From Bacteroidales bacterium (lineage in GTDB: Bacteria > Bacteroidota > Bacteroidia > Bacteroidales > UBA932): DNA of 43,909 nt. The position numbers and the translations under genes were made by a program. How positions within the stretch are numbered: the stretch's first letter is position 1; the number at the start of each line of letters is the position of its first letter. Positions 25,275 through 34,313 of the stretch are shown piece after piece. The stretch is from positions 1 to 43,909 of the forward strand of contig JAFURF010000068.1 of the NCBI GenBank assembly GCA_017471965.1. The letters are read 5' to 3'. The notes under the pieces are model-generated. The model had not been told where the DNA came from, did no database searches, and was given only the letters and a program-made list of their open reading frames with translations.

Positions 25275-27083
25275 ATGCAGGATATCAGAAATATCGCGAT
25301 CATCGCACACGTCGACCACGGAAAGACTACTCTCGTCGACAGGATGATCTATCAGGCGCGACAGCAGCGTGAGCAGGAAAAGTTGGGAGAACTGATCCTC
25401 GACAACAACGACCTCGAAAGGGAAAGAGGTATCACCATCCTTGCAAAGAACGTGTCAGTTATATATAAGGGGGTGAAGATCAATGTCATCGACACTCCGG
25501 GTCATAGTGACTTTGGTGGAGAGGTCGAGCGTGTGCTCAATATGGCCGACGGAGTCATCCTCCTCGTGGATGCATTCGAGGGCTGCATGCCTCAGACAAG
25601 ATTCGTCCTTCAGAAGGCTATAGAGATGGGCAAGAAACCGGTTCTGGTCATAAACAAGGTCGACAAGTTGAACTGCCGTCCTGATGAGGTCCAGGAAGAG
25701 GTCTTTGACCTTATGTTCTCCCTCGGTGCCACAGAAGACCAACTTGATTTCAGGACTGTATACGGCAGCGCCAAGCAGGGATGGATGTCGTATGACTGGA
25801 AAGACCAGACAAACGATATCACTGCACTCCTCGACACCATACTCGAGGTGGTGCCCGCTCCTGAATATATCGAAGGAACCCCTCAGATGCTGATATCTTC
25901 TCTGGAATATTCTCCTTATGTAGGCCGTATTGCTGTCGGCCGTGTCACAAGAGGAACCCTTCATGCCGGAATGAATATCACCCTCTGTAAGAGATATGAC
26001 ATACAGCAGAAGCAGAAGATAATGGAACTCATGGTGTTTGACGGACTTGGTAAGGCCAAGACAGATGAGGTACAGTGCGGAGACATATGTGCTGTCGTCG
26101 GACTTGACGGTTTTGAAATCGGAGATACCGTAGCGGATTTCGAGAATCCGGAGGCACTTCCACCTATCGAAGTGGATGAACCTACTATGAGCATGCTCTT
26201 CTGCATCAACAATTCACCGTTCTTCGGCAGGGAAGGAAAATTCGTGACATCAAGACATCTTAAGGAGCGTCTTGACAAGGAACTGGAAAAGAACCTTGCC
26301 CTTCGGGTGAAACCGGGTCCTAATGCGGATTCGTTCATCGTGTACGGTCGTGGAGTCCTTCATCTTTCAGTCCTCATCGAGACCATGCGTCGTGAAGGAT
26401 TCGAACTTCAGGTAGGACAGCCGAAGGTGCTCGACAAGATGATCGGAGGCCAGCGCTGCGAACCTATCGAGAACCTTACCATCGACCTTCCTGAAGAATT
26501 TGTCGGAAGGGCTATAGAAATGGTTACCCGCAGGAAGGGCGCCCTCATCCAGATGGAAGGAAGGGGAGACAGGACCCATCTTGAATTCGACATACCTTCG
26601 CGCGGACTCATGGGACTCAGAAGCAACCTCCTTACCGCGACCCAAGGTGAGGCCGTCGTGGCTCACCGCCTCAAGGGATATGAACCGTACAAGGGTGATA
26701 TAGAGCGTCGTACGAACGGATCTCTCGTGTCTCTCGAGACCGGACTCTCCGTTGCATACTCTATGGACAAACTTCAGGACAGAGGCCGTTTCTTCATTGA
26801 ACCAGGAGTCGAAGTCTATGAAGGACAGGTCGTCGGAGAACATACCCGTGACAGAGATCTCACCATCAATATCTGCAAGACCAAGAAACTCACGAACATG
26901 CGTGCGTCTGGAAGCGACGATAAGGTGATGCTTCCTCCACCGATTGTATTCTCTCTTGAAGAGGCTCTTGAGTACATACAGGAGGATGAACTCGTTGAGG
27001 TTACTCCTAAATCCATGAGACTTAGGAAAATAATTCTGAATGAACTTGAGAGGAAGAGAAAAAATTCAGATATAAATTGCTAA
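25275..27083 (+). CDS. typA: Translational GTPase TypA/BipA
   Basis: 602 residues, the typical length. G1 motif HVDHGKTT (12-19), DTPGHSDFGGEVERVL (G3), NKVD (G4), and the BipA-specific C-terminal half (YGRGVLHLSVLIETMRREG; LTRG-like SRGLMGLRSNLLT). TypA binds ribosomes and helps 50S assembly and stress adaptation. The promoter for the next gene overlaps its last codons. Confidence 0.97.
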   Translation: MQDIRNIAIIAHVDHGKTTLVDRMIYQARQQREQEKLGELILDNNDLERERGITILAKNVSVIYKGVKINVIDTPGHSDFGGEVERVLNMADGVILLVDAFEGCMPQTRFVLQKAIEMGKKPVLVINKVDKLNCRPDEVQEEVFDLMFSLGATEDQLDFRTVYGSAKQGWMSYDWKDQTNDITALLDTILEVVPAPEYIEGTPQMLISSLEYSPYVGRIAVGRVTRGTLHAGMNITLCKRYDIQQKQKIMELMVFDGLGKAKTDEVQCGDICAVVGLDGFEIGDTVADFENPEALPPIEVDEPTMSMLFCINNSPFFGREGKFVTSRHLKERLDKELEKNLALRVKPGPNADSFIVYGRGVLHLSVLIETMRREGFELQVGQPKVLDKMIGGQRCEPIENLTIDLPEEFVGRAIEMVTRRKGALIQMEGRGDRTHLEFDIPSRGLMGLRSNLLTATQGEAVVAHRLKGYEPYKGDIERRTNGSLVSLETGLSVAYSMDKLQDRGRFFIEPGVEVYEGQVVGEHTRDRDLTINICKTKKLTNMRASGSDDKVMLPPPIVFSLEEALEYIQEDELVEVTPKSMRLRKIILNELERKRKNSDINC

Positions 27084-27107
27084 TGATAAAAGTTTTTGTT
27101 ACCTTTG
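27077..27107 (+). promoter_or_regulatory. Promoter of DUF177-rpmF (-33 and -7 boxes)
   Basis: TTG at 27077-27079, inside the end of typA, and TACCTTTG at 27100-27107 are 20 bases apart, a good Bacteroidetes promoter. The DUF177 ATG follows the -7 box by 27 bases. Confidence 0.65.
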
Positions 27108-27134
27108 CGGGCTCAAATCTATTTATGGGTCGGA

Positions 27135-27647
27135 ATGAGTAACGGATTTATCATACCTTTAAATGGATTGGCGACCGGAAAGACAGAGTATGACTGGAAG
27201 GTCGGCAAGGAGTTCTTCGAAAGTTTTGAAAACTCGGAAATGCTTGATGCTGAGTTGGATGCAAGGGTGCAGGTGGAAAAGTCCGGCAGATATGTCGGAG
27301 TCGACTGTCATGTGGAAGGAAAGGTTGTAGTAGAGTGCGACAGATGTCTTCAGGACCTGGATATGCCGATAGATGTGGATATAATGCTCAGTGTGAAGTT
27401 TGGTGACGAAGATTCGTCGGATGAGCGTCAGGAGGGGGAAAGAGAGGTCGTTTTCGTTCTGGATACGGAGGCGGAACTCGATCTGAGCCAGATAATCTAT
27501 GATTATGTGTGTCTAGATCTGCCGATGCAGCGCGTCCATGAGGACGGTGAATGTGACCCTGAGGCGATGAAGCATCTTTCCGGAGGTTTCCCTGTCAGGC
27601 AGGAAGAGGAAAACAATCCTTTTGCTGCGTTGAAGAACATGTTTTGA
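27135..27647 (+). CDS. DUF177 (YceD family) protein
   Basis: 170 residues from ATG 27135; the open frame extends upstream, but that part overlaps the promoter. Family hallmarks are the central VVVECDRCLQDLDMPI (a CxxC pair) and the acidic region that follows, plus a C-terminal CDPEAMKHL. YceD proteins lie next to rpmF across bacteria and have been linked to 23S rRNA or L32 handling. Here rpmF follows by 28 bases, so the usual pair is kept. Confidence 0.9.
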   Translation: MSNGFIIPLNGLATGKTEYDWKVGKEFFESFENSEMLDAELDARVQVEKSGRYVGVDCHVEGKVVVECDRCLQDLDMPIDVDIMLSVKFGDEDSSDERQEGEREVVFVLDTEAELDLSQIIYDYVCLDLPMQRVHEDGECDPEAMKHLSGGFPVRQEEENNPFAALKNMF

Positions 27648-27675
27648 TTATTAATAATTAAAAAAATATTTAGAA

Positions 27676-27858
27676 ATGGCACATCCAAAACACAAAGTCT
27701 CTAAGCAGAGACGTGACAAAAGAAGAACACACGACGTGGCTGTAGTTCCTACGCTCGGTACATGTTCAAACTGTGGTGCTACTATCATGTATCACCGTGT
27801 ATGCCCAGAGTGCGGCTATTACAGAGGTCGTCAGATCATCGAGAAGAAGGCTGAGTAA
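27676..27858 (+). CDS. rpmF: 50S ribosomal protein L32
   Basis: 60 residues, starting AHPKHKVSKQRRDKRR after the initiator, with a zinc-ribbon of two CxxC pairs (Cys30/33 and Cys43/46). This is the zinc-binding form of L32, a component of the large ribosomal subunit. It is cotranscribed with the DUF177 gene. The next feature, a tRNA gene, begins 15 bases after the stop. Confidence 0.97.
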   Translation: MAHPKHKVSKQRRDKRRTHDVAVVPTLGTCSNCGATIMYHRVCPECGYYRGRQIIEKKAE

Positions 27859-27873
27859 TCAGTTTCTCGCAAT

Positions 27874-27945
27874 GGCCCTGTAGTTCAACGGATAGAATGG
27901 AAGTTTCCTAAACTTTAGATAGCAGTTCGATTCTGCTCGGGGCTA
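27874..27945 (+). tRNA. tRNA-Arg, anticodon CCT
   Basis: 72 bases fold as a cloverleaf: acceptor GGCCCTG with CGGGGCT (a G-U pair at 1-72), D stem GTTC/GAAT, anticodon stem GAAGT/ACTTT with loop TTCCTAA, and T arm AGCAG-TTCGATT-CTGCT. Anticodon CCT reads AGG. The CCA tail is not encoded and must be added. Confidence 0.93.
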
Positions 27946-27949
27946 CTTT

Positions 27950-27982
27950 GAAGCCAGGCTGAAAAGCCTGGCTTCTTTGTTT
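27950..27982 (+). terminator. Intrinsic terminator after tRNA-Arg
   Basis: GAAGCCAGGCT (27950-27960), a GAAA loop and the complementary AGCCTGGCTTC (27965-27975) form an 11-bp hairpin followed by TTTGTTT. It would end the DUF177-rpmF-tRNA transcript. Confidence 0.9.
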
Positions 27983-28001
27983 GCATGCATCCTATACGGG
28001 T

Positions 28002-28020
28002 TTATTACCTTTGGTAATAA
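28002..28020. promoter_or_regulatory. Palindrome over the ridA -33 box (candidate operator)
   Basis: TTATTACC-TTT-GGTAATAA is an exact 8-bp inverted repeat around three bases; with one bulge it extends to GGTT/AACC. Its centre and right arm cover the TTG at 28011-28013. Lack of a following T-run and its position in the promoter favour a protein-binding site over a terminator. Confidence 0.5.
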
Positions 28021-28040
28021 CCAAATAATGATTATCTTTG
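28011..28040 (+). promoter_or_regulatory. ridA promoter (-33 and -7 boxes)
   Basis: TTG at 28011-28013 and TATCTTTG at 28033-28040 are 19 bases apart, the best-spaced promoter in the window. The ridA ATG follows by 28 bases. Confidence 0.7.
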
Positions 28041-28068
28041 TATGTTAAACCAAATAAAAAGATAAGAG

Positions 28069-28443
28069 ATGAAAAAGGTAATAGCGACTCCAGATGCACC
28101 GAAGGCGGTGGGCCCATATTCACAGGCTATCGAAGTGAATGGTACTCTGTATATTTCAGGTCAGATTCCTGTAAATCCTGCTGACGGAAAGGTTCAGGAA
28201 GATATCGTGGCTGCTGCACACCAGTCGCTCAAGAATATCGGAGCGATCCTCAAGGAGGCAGGTATGGATTACAACAATGTTGTGAAGACTACAGTGCTTC
28301 TGGCGGATATAGCAGATTTCAAGGCTGTGAATGAGGTGTATGCGGAGTACTTCACCGGTGACAAGCCGGCAAGGGCATGTTATCAGGCTGCTGCTCTTCC
28401 GCTTGGTGTAAAGGTGGAGATTGAGGCTATTGCGGTCAGATAA
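28069..28443 (+). CDS. ridA: RidA-family enamine/imine deaminase
   Basis: 124 residues, standard length. IGPYSQAI-like VGPYSQAIEVNGTLYISGQ near the N-terminus and PARACYQAAALPLGVKVEIEAIA near the end (with the substrate-binding Arg before CYQ) identify RidA. It hydrolyses reactive 2-aminoacrylate and related enamines made by PLP enzymes to keto acids and ammonia. The stop overlaps the following ATG (TAATG), so the downstream membrane protein is coupled to it. A palindrome over the -33 box suggests regulation. Confidence 0.96.
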   Translation: MKKVIATPDAPKAVGPYSQAIEVNGTLYISGQIPVNPADGKVQEDIVAAAHQSLKNIGAILKEAGMDYNNVVKTTVLLADIADFKAVNEVYAEYFTGDKPARACYQAAALPLGVKVEIEAIAVR

Positions 28444-30572
28444 TGGATAGAAAGTCACTGATTTTCTGTCTTTCAGTTCTTGCCGTCCTGGTGCTTGGCA
28501 CCGGGGTGGCAGTTGCTGTATTATATTCGGATTCAGGTCTGGGCGATGACCGTAAGGTTTCTCAGGTTGCAGATCAGGACCGGTATGAACTTCTTCCCGC
28601 AGTCCCTTCCGACGCCATTGCCGTAGCATGCTTTTCCAAGGTGGAAAAGGCTCTGCCGGGAATATACGACGGAATGGATCTGCCGTCTTCAGTGATGAAG
28701 CGTCGGGGTGTGGTTTCGCTTCATTATTCCGGAGGTCTTGTGCCCCTGTATGTCTTCGAAGTGCAGATGGACGCTGATGCGCTATCTGATGATGCACAGG
28801 CTCTTCTTGACAGCCTCAAAGAAAATGGCTTGTATGCTGAGCCGGTTCCGGGCCGCCCGATGGTCGTAGCCTCCGGTTCCGAGACTATACTGAAATCTTC
28901 CCTGCGTCATGTCAGCAAGGGGATTTCCGTCATGCATGCTGCAGGCTTTGACAAAGCGTCCGCTTCGGTCTCTGGGGCGGACATCCTGTTCTTTTCCAAC
29001 TCCCATGCTGGTAATCTGCTGCCTTCGGTGCTGGTGAAGAAGTATGCTTCATATTCGGGTTTCATTTCGAGGATTGCGGACTGGACCGTTCTGGATATGA
29101 AGGATGCCAGAAATCATATTTCTCTTTCCGGAACAGCGGTATATGACGAAGATCCGTCAGAGTTCATGTCTGTTCTGGCGTCTTCCGAGCCTGCTGTGTC
29201 GTCGGTGTCGTCAGTTCTGCCGTCTTATGCCCGTTTTGTGGTTTCTCTTCCTATGGGGAATGTTGACGGCTATGTTGACGCTTATATGGGCTATCTTGAT
29301 TCAAGACAGTCACTTCAGAAGACTCTGGCAAACCGTAAGGAAATTGAAAGGAATATCGGTATCGAGCCTGTTGCGCTCATGCATCAGATGGATGTCAGAG
29401 AGGTTGCGACTGCGTCTTTTGGCGTAGGCAGCGCAGTGGAAAGGGTGCTTCTGGTCAGGTTGGGAGCAAAGTCTTTCCAACTGCCTTCCGATACCGGCCG
29501 GTGGCCATATCCCGGTGCGGTGGCTTCTGTCTTCGGCGGTCACTTCGGCCTGGAAGACGAGTCATGTTTTGTTCTCACCGGAGGATGGGCCGTGGTCGGA
29601 AGTCAGGCAGCCATTGCAGAGTATAAGGATGGCAGGGCCCTTGAGTATACCTTGAAGGAGTATATGGCTGATGCCGGTCAGGATGATCTTCTGGCGCGCT
29701 CCCGTGCTTCTGCGGTGTCTTATTTCTCTTTTTCAGAGGCAGATGATTCCGTGAAAGATATATTCACGAAGTCTTTCGTCAAGTCTTTTGCCGGGTTATA
29801 TGAGGATGCCGAGTTCTGTCCTTTGGTGCTGACTGTGTCCCACTCAAAGAAAGGCCTGTCTGTCAATGCAGATCTCTGGAAACTCTCTCTTCAGAAGACG
29901 AAGGCTCCGGCTTTCGAACGTGATACTGTCGTGACTGTGCCGTCGGGACCATTCGAGGTGAAGAATTCGGGTACCGGCAAGATGAACAGGTTCTATCAGA
30001 ACTCCCATCTGTCCCTCTGTCTGAGCGAGGATGGCAAGGACCTCTGGGGCATTCCGTTCAAGAAGCCTATATGCGGAACGGCTCAGAATGTCGACTATTA
30101 TGCCAACGGAAAACTCCAGATAGCGTTTGGTGCGGGCAGTGAGATATATCTCATAGACAGACTGGGAAGATATGTGTCGGGTTTCCCTGTAAACCTTGGA
30201 AAGGAAATCCTCATAGGACCGGATGTCTATGATTTCAATGGAACAAGAAAATACAATATAATGGTCCTCCACAAGGACAATACCGTGGAGATGTACAATC
30301 TCAAGGGACAGAAGCCGGCCTCGTGGAAGGGCATCAGGCCTTCAGAGACTGTGAAGGCTCTGCCTGAGCGCATGGTCGTGTCGGGCAGCACGTTCTGGGT
30401 GGTAAGGACTTCCATCCAGACTCTGATCTATCCGTTCTACGGCGGTGACCCTCTTACTGCATTCAGTGGCAATGAGATGATCCGTCCGGACAGTGAGGTC
30501 AAGCCTTTGGAAGGCGGTGCAGTGGATGTCTTGTGTTATGACGGCAGGCATCGTACCGTGCAGTTGAAATAG
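28443..30572 (+). CDS. Membrane-anchored protein of unknown function
   Basis: 709 residues; I do not recognise a named family. An N-terminal uncleaved helix (about 7-29, FCLSVLAVLVLGTGVAVAVL) anchors a large extracytoplasmic part. Residues about 50-490 look like a two-lobed alpha/beta region with internal similarity. Residues about 510-709 look like a short beta-propeller (YANGKLQIAFGAGSEIYLIDRLGR; KYNIMVLHKDNTVEMYNLKGQ). The start overlaps the ridA stop. A role in the envelope is likely from topology alone. The Ser- and Val-rich composition is like that of neighbouring genes, so recent transfer is not indicated. Confidence 0.8.
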   Translation: MDRKSLIFCLSVLAVLVLGTGVAVAVLYSDSGLGDDRKVSQVADQDRYELLPAVPSDAIAVACFSKVEKALPGIYDGMDLPSSVMKRRGVVSLHYSGGLVPLYVFEVQMDADALSDDAQALLDSLKENGLYAEPVPGRPMVVASGSETILKSSLRHVSKGISVMHAAGFDKASASVSGADILFFSNSHAGNLLPSVLVKKYASYSGFISRIADWTVLDMKDARNHISLSGTAVYDEDPSEFMSVLASSEPAVSSVSSVLPSYARFVVSLPMGNVDGYVDAYMGYLDSRQSLQKTLANRKEIERNIGIEPVALMHQMDVREVATASFGVGSAVERVLLVRLGAKSFQLPSDTGRWPYPGAVASVFGGHFGLEDESCFVLTGGWAVVGSQAAIAEYKDGRALEYTLKEYMADAGQDDLLARSRASAVSYFSFSEADDSVKDIFTKSFVKSFAGLYEDAEFCPLVLTVSHSKKGLSVNADLWKLSLQKTKAPAFERDTVVTVPSGPFEVKNSGTGKMNRFYQNSHLSLCLSEDGKDLWGIPFKKPICGTAQNVDYYANGKLQIAFGAGSEIYLIDRLGRYVSGFPVNLGKEILIGPDVYDFNGTRKYNIMVLHKDNTVEMYNLKGQKPASWKGIRPSETVKALPERMVVSGSTFWVVRTSIQTLIYPFYGGDPLTAFSGNEMIRPDSEVKPLEGGAVDVLCYDGRHRTVQLK

Positions 30573-30598
30573 ATAAATGTACTTTAACTTGGAATATT

Positions 30599-32254
30599 AT
30601 GGAATTTACATCAGTAAACAAGGCTTTTGAAGCGGCGTTCAAGAAGAACTGGGACCGTCCTGCGATATCCAACTATCAGGGCGTCACTCTGAAGTTCGGT
30701 GATGTGGCCAGGCGTATGGCCAAACTTCAGATAATGTTTGATGAATGCGGTCTTCAGAAAGGGGATAAGGTAGCGATATGCTCGCGTAATCAGGCCAACT
30801 GGGCCGTGGCATTCCTCGCTACGATGACATACGGTGCAGTGCCGGTTCCGCTTCTGCATGAGTTCAAGTCAAGCAACATACATCATCTTACAAACCATTC
30901 TGAGGCGAAGATCCTCTTTGTGGATGAAGTGATCTGGGAGGGACTCTCGGAGTCTGAGATGCCTGGTCTTCATGCAATCATACAGGTGAACAACTTCAAG
31001 ATCCTGTATGCCGCCGATGAGAATATCGTGACAGCAAAGGAACACCTCAACGAACTTTTCGGCAGGAAATATCCGGAGGCTTTCGAGGCCAAGGATATCG
31101 ATTATTATGAGGATTCTGCTGACGAACTTGCGGTAATTAATTATACCTCAGGTACTTCGGGATTCTCTAAAGGTGTGATGATACCATATAGGGCCATCTG
31201 GTCCAATATGCAGTTTGCTTCAAAGGTCCTTCCTCAACTGAACCATACTTCGAGAGTTGTGTCGATGCTTCCGTGCGCACATATGTATGGACTTATGTTC
31301 GAGGTTCTCTATGAACTTTCTGTAGGATGTCATGTGCATTTCCTGTCAAGGCTCCCGAGCCCTAAGGTCATAATGCAGGCTCTCGCTGAGGTGAAACCGT
31401 CAGTGGTCATTGCTGTGCCTCTTGTCATCGAGAAGATATACAAGAGCAAGGTGAAGCCAGTCCTGGAGAAGGAGGGCATAAAGTTCCTCATGAAGGTGCC
31501 GGGATTGAACCAGGTGGTACTCAATAAGGTAAGGACCGAACTTGTCAATGCTTTCGGAGGCGAGTTCTATGAAGTGATCATCGGTGGTGCAGCATTCAAC
31601 AAGGAGGTCGAGGCCTTCTTCAAGAAGATGAACTTCCCGTTCACTGTAGGTTATGGCATGACGGAGTGTGCTCCTATCATCACATATGATGACTGGAAGG
31701 AGGAGAAACTCTATTCCTGCGGAAAGGCGGCGCCTAACATGGAAGTCAGAATCGAGTCAAGGGATCCTCAGAACGTGCCTGGCGAAATCCAGGTGAAGGG
31801 AGCAAACGTCTTCCTCGGATATTTCAAGAACGAAGAGGCTACGGCAGATGTGTTTACAGAGGACGGATGGTTCCGTACCGGTGACATGGGTGTGATCGAT
31901 GCGGACGGAAGTCTCTTCATAAAGGGCAGGTCCAAGTGTATGATTCTCGGCCCTTCCGGTCAGAACATTTATCCTGAGGAGGTGGAGACTGTGATCAACA
32001 GCCAGCCATATGTCGTTGACTCTCTTGTGGTCGAGGATAACGGAGGACTTACAGCCCTTATTTATCCTGACTTCGCTCAGGGCTCTAAGGACGGAATGAA
32101 TCAGAAAGAATTCATCAAGTATATGGAAGATACTCTTCCTGAACTGAACAAGGAACTTCCTAACTATGCGAAACTCAAGAAGATAGAAGTGATGTCAGAG
32201 GATTTCGAGAGGACTCCTAAGAAGAGCATCAAGAGATATCTTTATCAGAGATAA
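30599..32254 (+). CDS. AMP-forming acyl-CoA (long-chain fatty acid) ligase
   Basis: 551 residues. The adenylate-forming superfamily motifs are all visible: P-loop YTSGTSGFSKG (about 182-192), YGMTECAPI (A5), FRTGDMG (A7/A8 hinge region), and a C-terminal RTPKKSIKRYLYQ with the catalytic lysine region. It activates a carboxylic acid with ATP and passes it to CoA. Fatty acid is the likeliest substrate from overall resemblance to FadD/long-chain ligases, but exact chain length cannot be inferred. It follows the unknown membrane protein by 26 bases. Confidence 0.92.
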   Translation: MEFTSVNKAFEAAFKKNWDRPAISNYQGVTLKFGDVARRMAKLQIMFDECGLQKGDKVAICSRNQANWAVAFLATMTYGAVPVPLLHEFKSSNIHHLTNHSEAKILFVDEVIWEGLSESEMPGLHAIIQVNNFKILYAADENIVTAKEHLNELFGRKYPEAFEAKDIDYYEDSADELAVINYTSGTSGFSKGVMIPYRAIWSNMQFASKVLPQLNHTSRVVSMLPCAHMYGLMFEVLYELSVGCHVHFLSRLPSPKVIMQALAEVKPSVVIAVPLVIEKIYKSKVKPVLEKEGIKFLMKVPGLNQVVLNKVRTELVNAFGGEFYEVIIGGAAFNKEVEAFFKKMNFPFTVGYGMTECAPIITYDDWKEEKLYSCGKAAPNMEVRIESRDPQNVPGEIQVKGANVFLGYFKNEEATADVFTEDGWFRTGDMGVIDADGSLFIKGRSKCMILGPSGQNIYPEEVETVINSQPYVVDSLVVEDNGGLTALIYPDFAQGSKDGMNQKEFIKYMEDTLPELNKELPNYAKLKKIEVMSEDFERTPKKSIKRYLYQR

Positions 32255-32265
32255 TATGTTTCATT

Positions 32266-32670
32266 ATGGAGAAATTTGACAGCAGTTACATAGAGATGGC
32301 AGGAGTCTGGGCGCGTAATTCCTATTGCAAGCGTCGTCAGGTCGGTGCGCTTCTGGTGAAAGACCGGATGATCATATCCGACGGCTATAACGGCACCCCA
32401 TCCGGATTCGAGAATCAGTGTGAAGATGAAAATGGAGTGACAAAGCCGTATGTACTTCATGCCGAGGCTAATGCAATCACCAAGGTTGCCAAGTCCGGGA
32501 ACAACAGCAAGGATGCCACCCTCTATGTGACGGCATCTCCATGTATGGAATGTGCCAAACTCATCATCCAGGCTGGAATCAGGAGGGTCGTCTACAGGGA
32601 TGCCTACCGGCTGACAGACGGAATTGACCTTCTCAAGCGTGCCGGAATAGAAGTCGAACAGGTGGACTAG
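32266..32670 (+). CDS. dCMP deaminase (ComEB family)
   Basis: 134 residues. Zinc ligands are LHAEANA (His65, catalytic Glu67) and SPCMECAK (Cys93, Cys96). GYNGTPSGFENQCE is typical of deoxycytidylate deaminase. The enzyme makes dUMP from dCMP for thymidylate synthesis. Eleven bases separate it from the acyl-CoA ligase, so the genes are probably cotranscribed though unrelated in function. Confidence 0.93.
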   Translation: MEKFDSSYIEMAGVWARNSYCKRRQVGALLVKDRMIISDGYNGTPSGFENQCEDENGVTKPYVLHAEANAITKVAKSGNNSKDATLYVTASPCMECAKLIIQAGIRRVVYRDAYRLTDGIDLLKRAGIEVEQVD

Positions 32671-32710
32671 TCCATCTGTCATCCCAACTGTCGAGGGATC
32701 TATACAGATT

Positions 32711-34303
32711 ATGACTATGAAGAAATTTGACAACAATATTCTTGTAGCACTCCTGGGAGTCATCCTGGGAGTGCTTCTTACCTTGGTTGCAGGCAAGGTT
32801 CTGCCAGAGAGGAAGTTTGACGGTGACTAAAACCGTTGGAGAAAACTCAACCTGATTCTTCAGGAGGTCGAGAAGAACTATGTGGACACTCTGGATAAGA
32901 AGAACATGACTGATGCAGCCGTCGTGGCTGCTCTTGCAGAACTTGACCCGCATTCAGTATATCTTCCACCTGTGGAACTGACTGAGTCTGAGACAGAACT
33001 CTCCGGCAACTTCGAAGGTATCGGCATCACTTTCAATGTGCCCAATGATACCGCTATTGTCCTGAACCCGGTGCCTGGCGGTCCTTCCGAGAAGGCCGGT
33101 CTGCTTCAGGGAGACAGGATCGTGCGCGTGGATGACAGGGACATAGCGGGTGTGAAGATGCCTCAGGACAGCATGATCCGTCTGATGAAGGGCCCGAAAG
33201 GTACAAAGGTGAAGATTACCGTAAGCAGGGACGGCACCCTAATACCTTTTGAAATAACCAGAGACAGGATACCGATGCATTGTGTCGACGCTTCATTCAT
33301 GATCGACGACACAACCGGCTACATCAAACTCTCGAAGTTCACCCGTACGACATATATCGAGTTCTCGCAGGCCTCTGAAAAACTCCTGTCAGAAGGCATG
33401 ACCCGCCTCATCTTTGACCTCAGAGATAACACAGGAGGATATTTCGACCAGTCGCTGCTGCTTTCAAACGAGTTCCTGAACAAGGGAGACGGCATAGTCT
33501 ATATGGAGGGTCTTCACCGTCCTCGTCAGGAATATGATGCTGACGGGCGCGGCTCCCTCAAGGATGTGGAGATATCGGTGCTGATAGATGAAGGAACGGC
33601 ATCGTCAAGTGAGATATTCTCAGGTGCGATACAGGATAACGACAGGGGAGTGATCGTAGGACGCAGGTCTTTCGGTAAGGGGCTGGTTCAGGAACCTGTC
33701 AATTTCACAGACGGATCCGGCATACGCATTACCGTCGCTCGCTTCCATACTCCATCAGGCAGATGTATACAGAAACCGTATGACAAGGACTATGAATACG
33801 ACATATATGAGCGTTATGCCCATGGTGAGATGACTTCTGCCGACAGCATGAAGATCGACACCACCGCTCTATTCTATACAATGAAGGGACGTCGTGTCTA
33901 TGGAGGAGGAGGAATCATTCCGGATGTCTTTGTTCCGATCGATACGACGAAGGCTACAAAATTCTTCGTCAACTGCAACAAGAAGGCGACATCTGTAAGA
34001 TTTGCCCAGACAATGTTTGACAGATATCGCGGTTCGCTCTCAGACATATCTGATTTTGATGAGCTCGACAGATACCTTGACAGCATCGGTCTGGACAGAC
34101 AGTTCCTTGATTATGCCTCGCGTGTGGACGGTATTGTTCCTGCATCAGGCGAATGGGAGGCCTCCAAGGCATATATGATGCCGCAACTCAAGGCTCTGGT
34201 GGGCCGTTTTTCAAGACTTGGTGACGAAGCCTTCTACAGATTCTATCTTCCGATAGATGATACCATCCAGGCTGCACTGAAGCATTCGTCTGTTGTAGAA
34301 TGA
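32711..34303 (+). pseudogene. S41 C-terminal processing peptidase interrupted by an in-frame TAA
   Basis: ATG 32711 opens MTMKKFDNNILVALLGVILG, a membrane anchor or signal sequence, but TAA at 32828-32830 ends it after 39 codons. The same frame continues without another stop to 34303 and resumes directly with the family sequence NRWRKLNLILQEVEKNYVD. The rest is a full S41 peptidase: a PDZ domain (NFEGIGITFN to about VKITVSRDG), the nucleophile motif DEGTASSSEIF and the general-base lysine in FGKGLVQ. One base change explains the break. Alternatives are a start at 32906 (ATG) giving a protein without a signal, stop read-through, or a sequencing error. Without its signal the enzyme would stay in the cytoplasm. 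Confidence 0.85.
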
Positions 34304-34313
34304 GTCACTGATT

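Noticed and set aside
27951-28068. Possible riboswitch or second RNA gene between tRNA-Arg and ridA
   Set aside because: The region is explained by a terminator, a palindrome and a promoter; no room remains for a structured leader.
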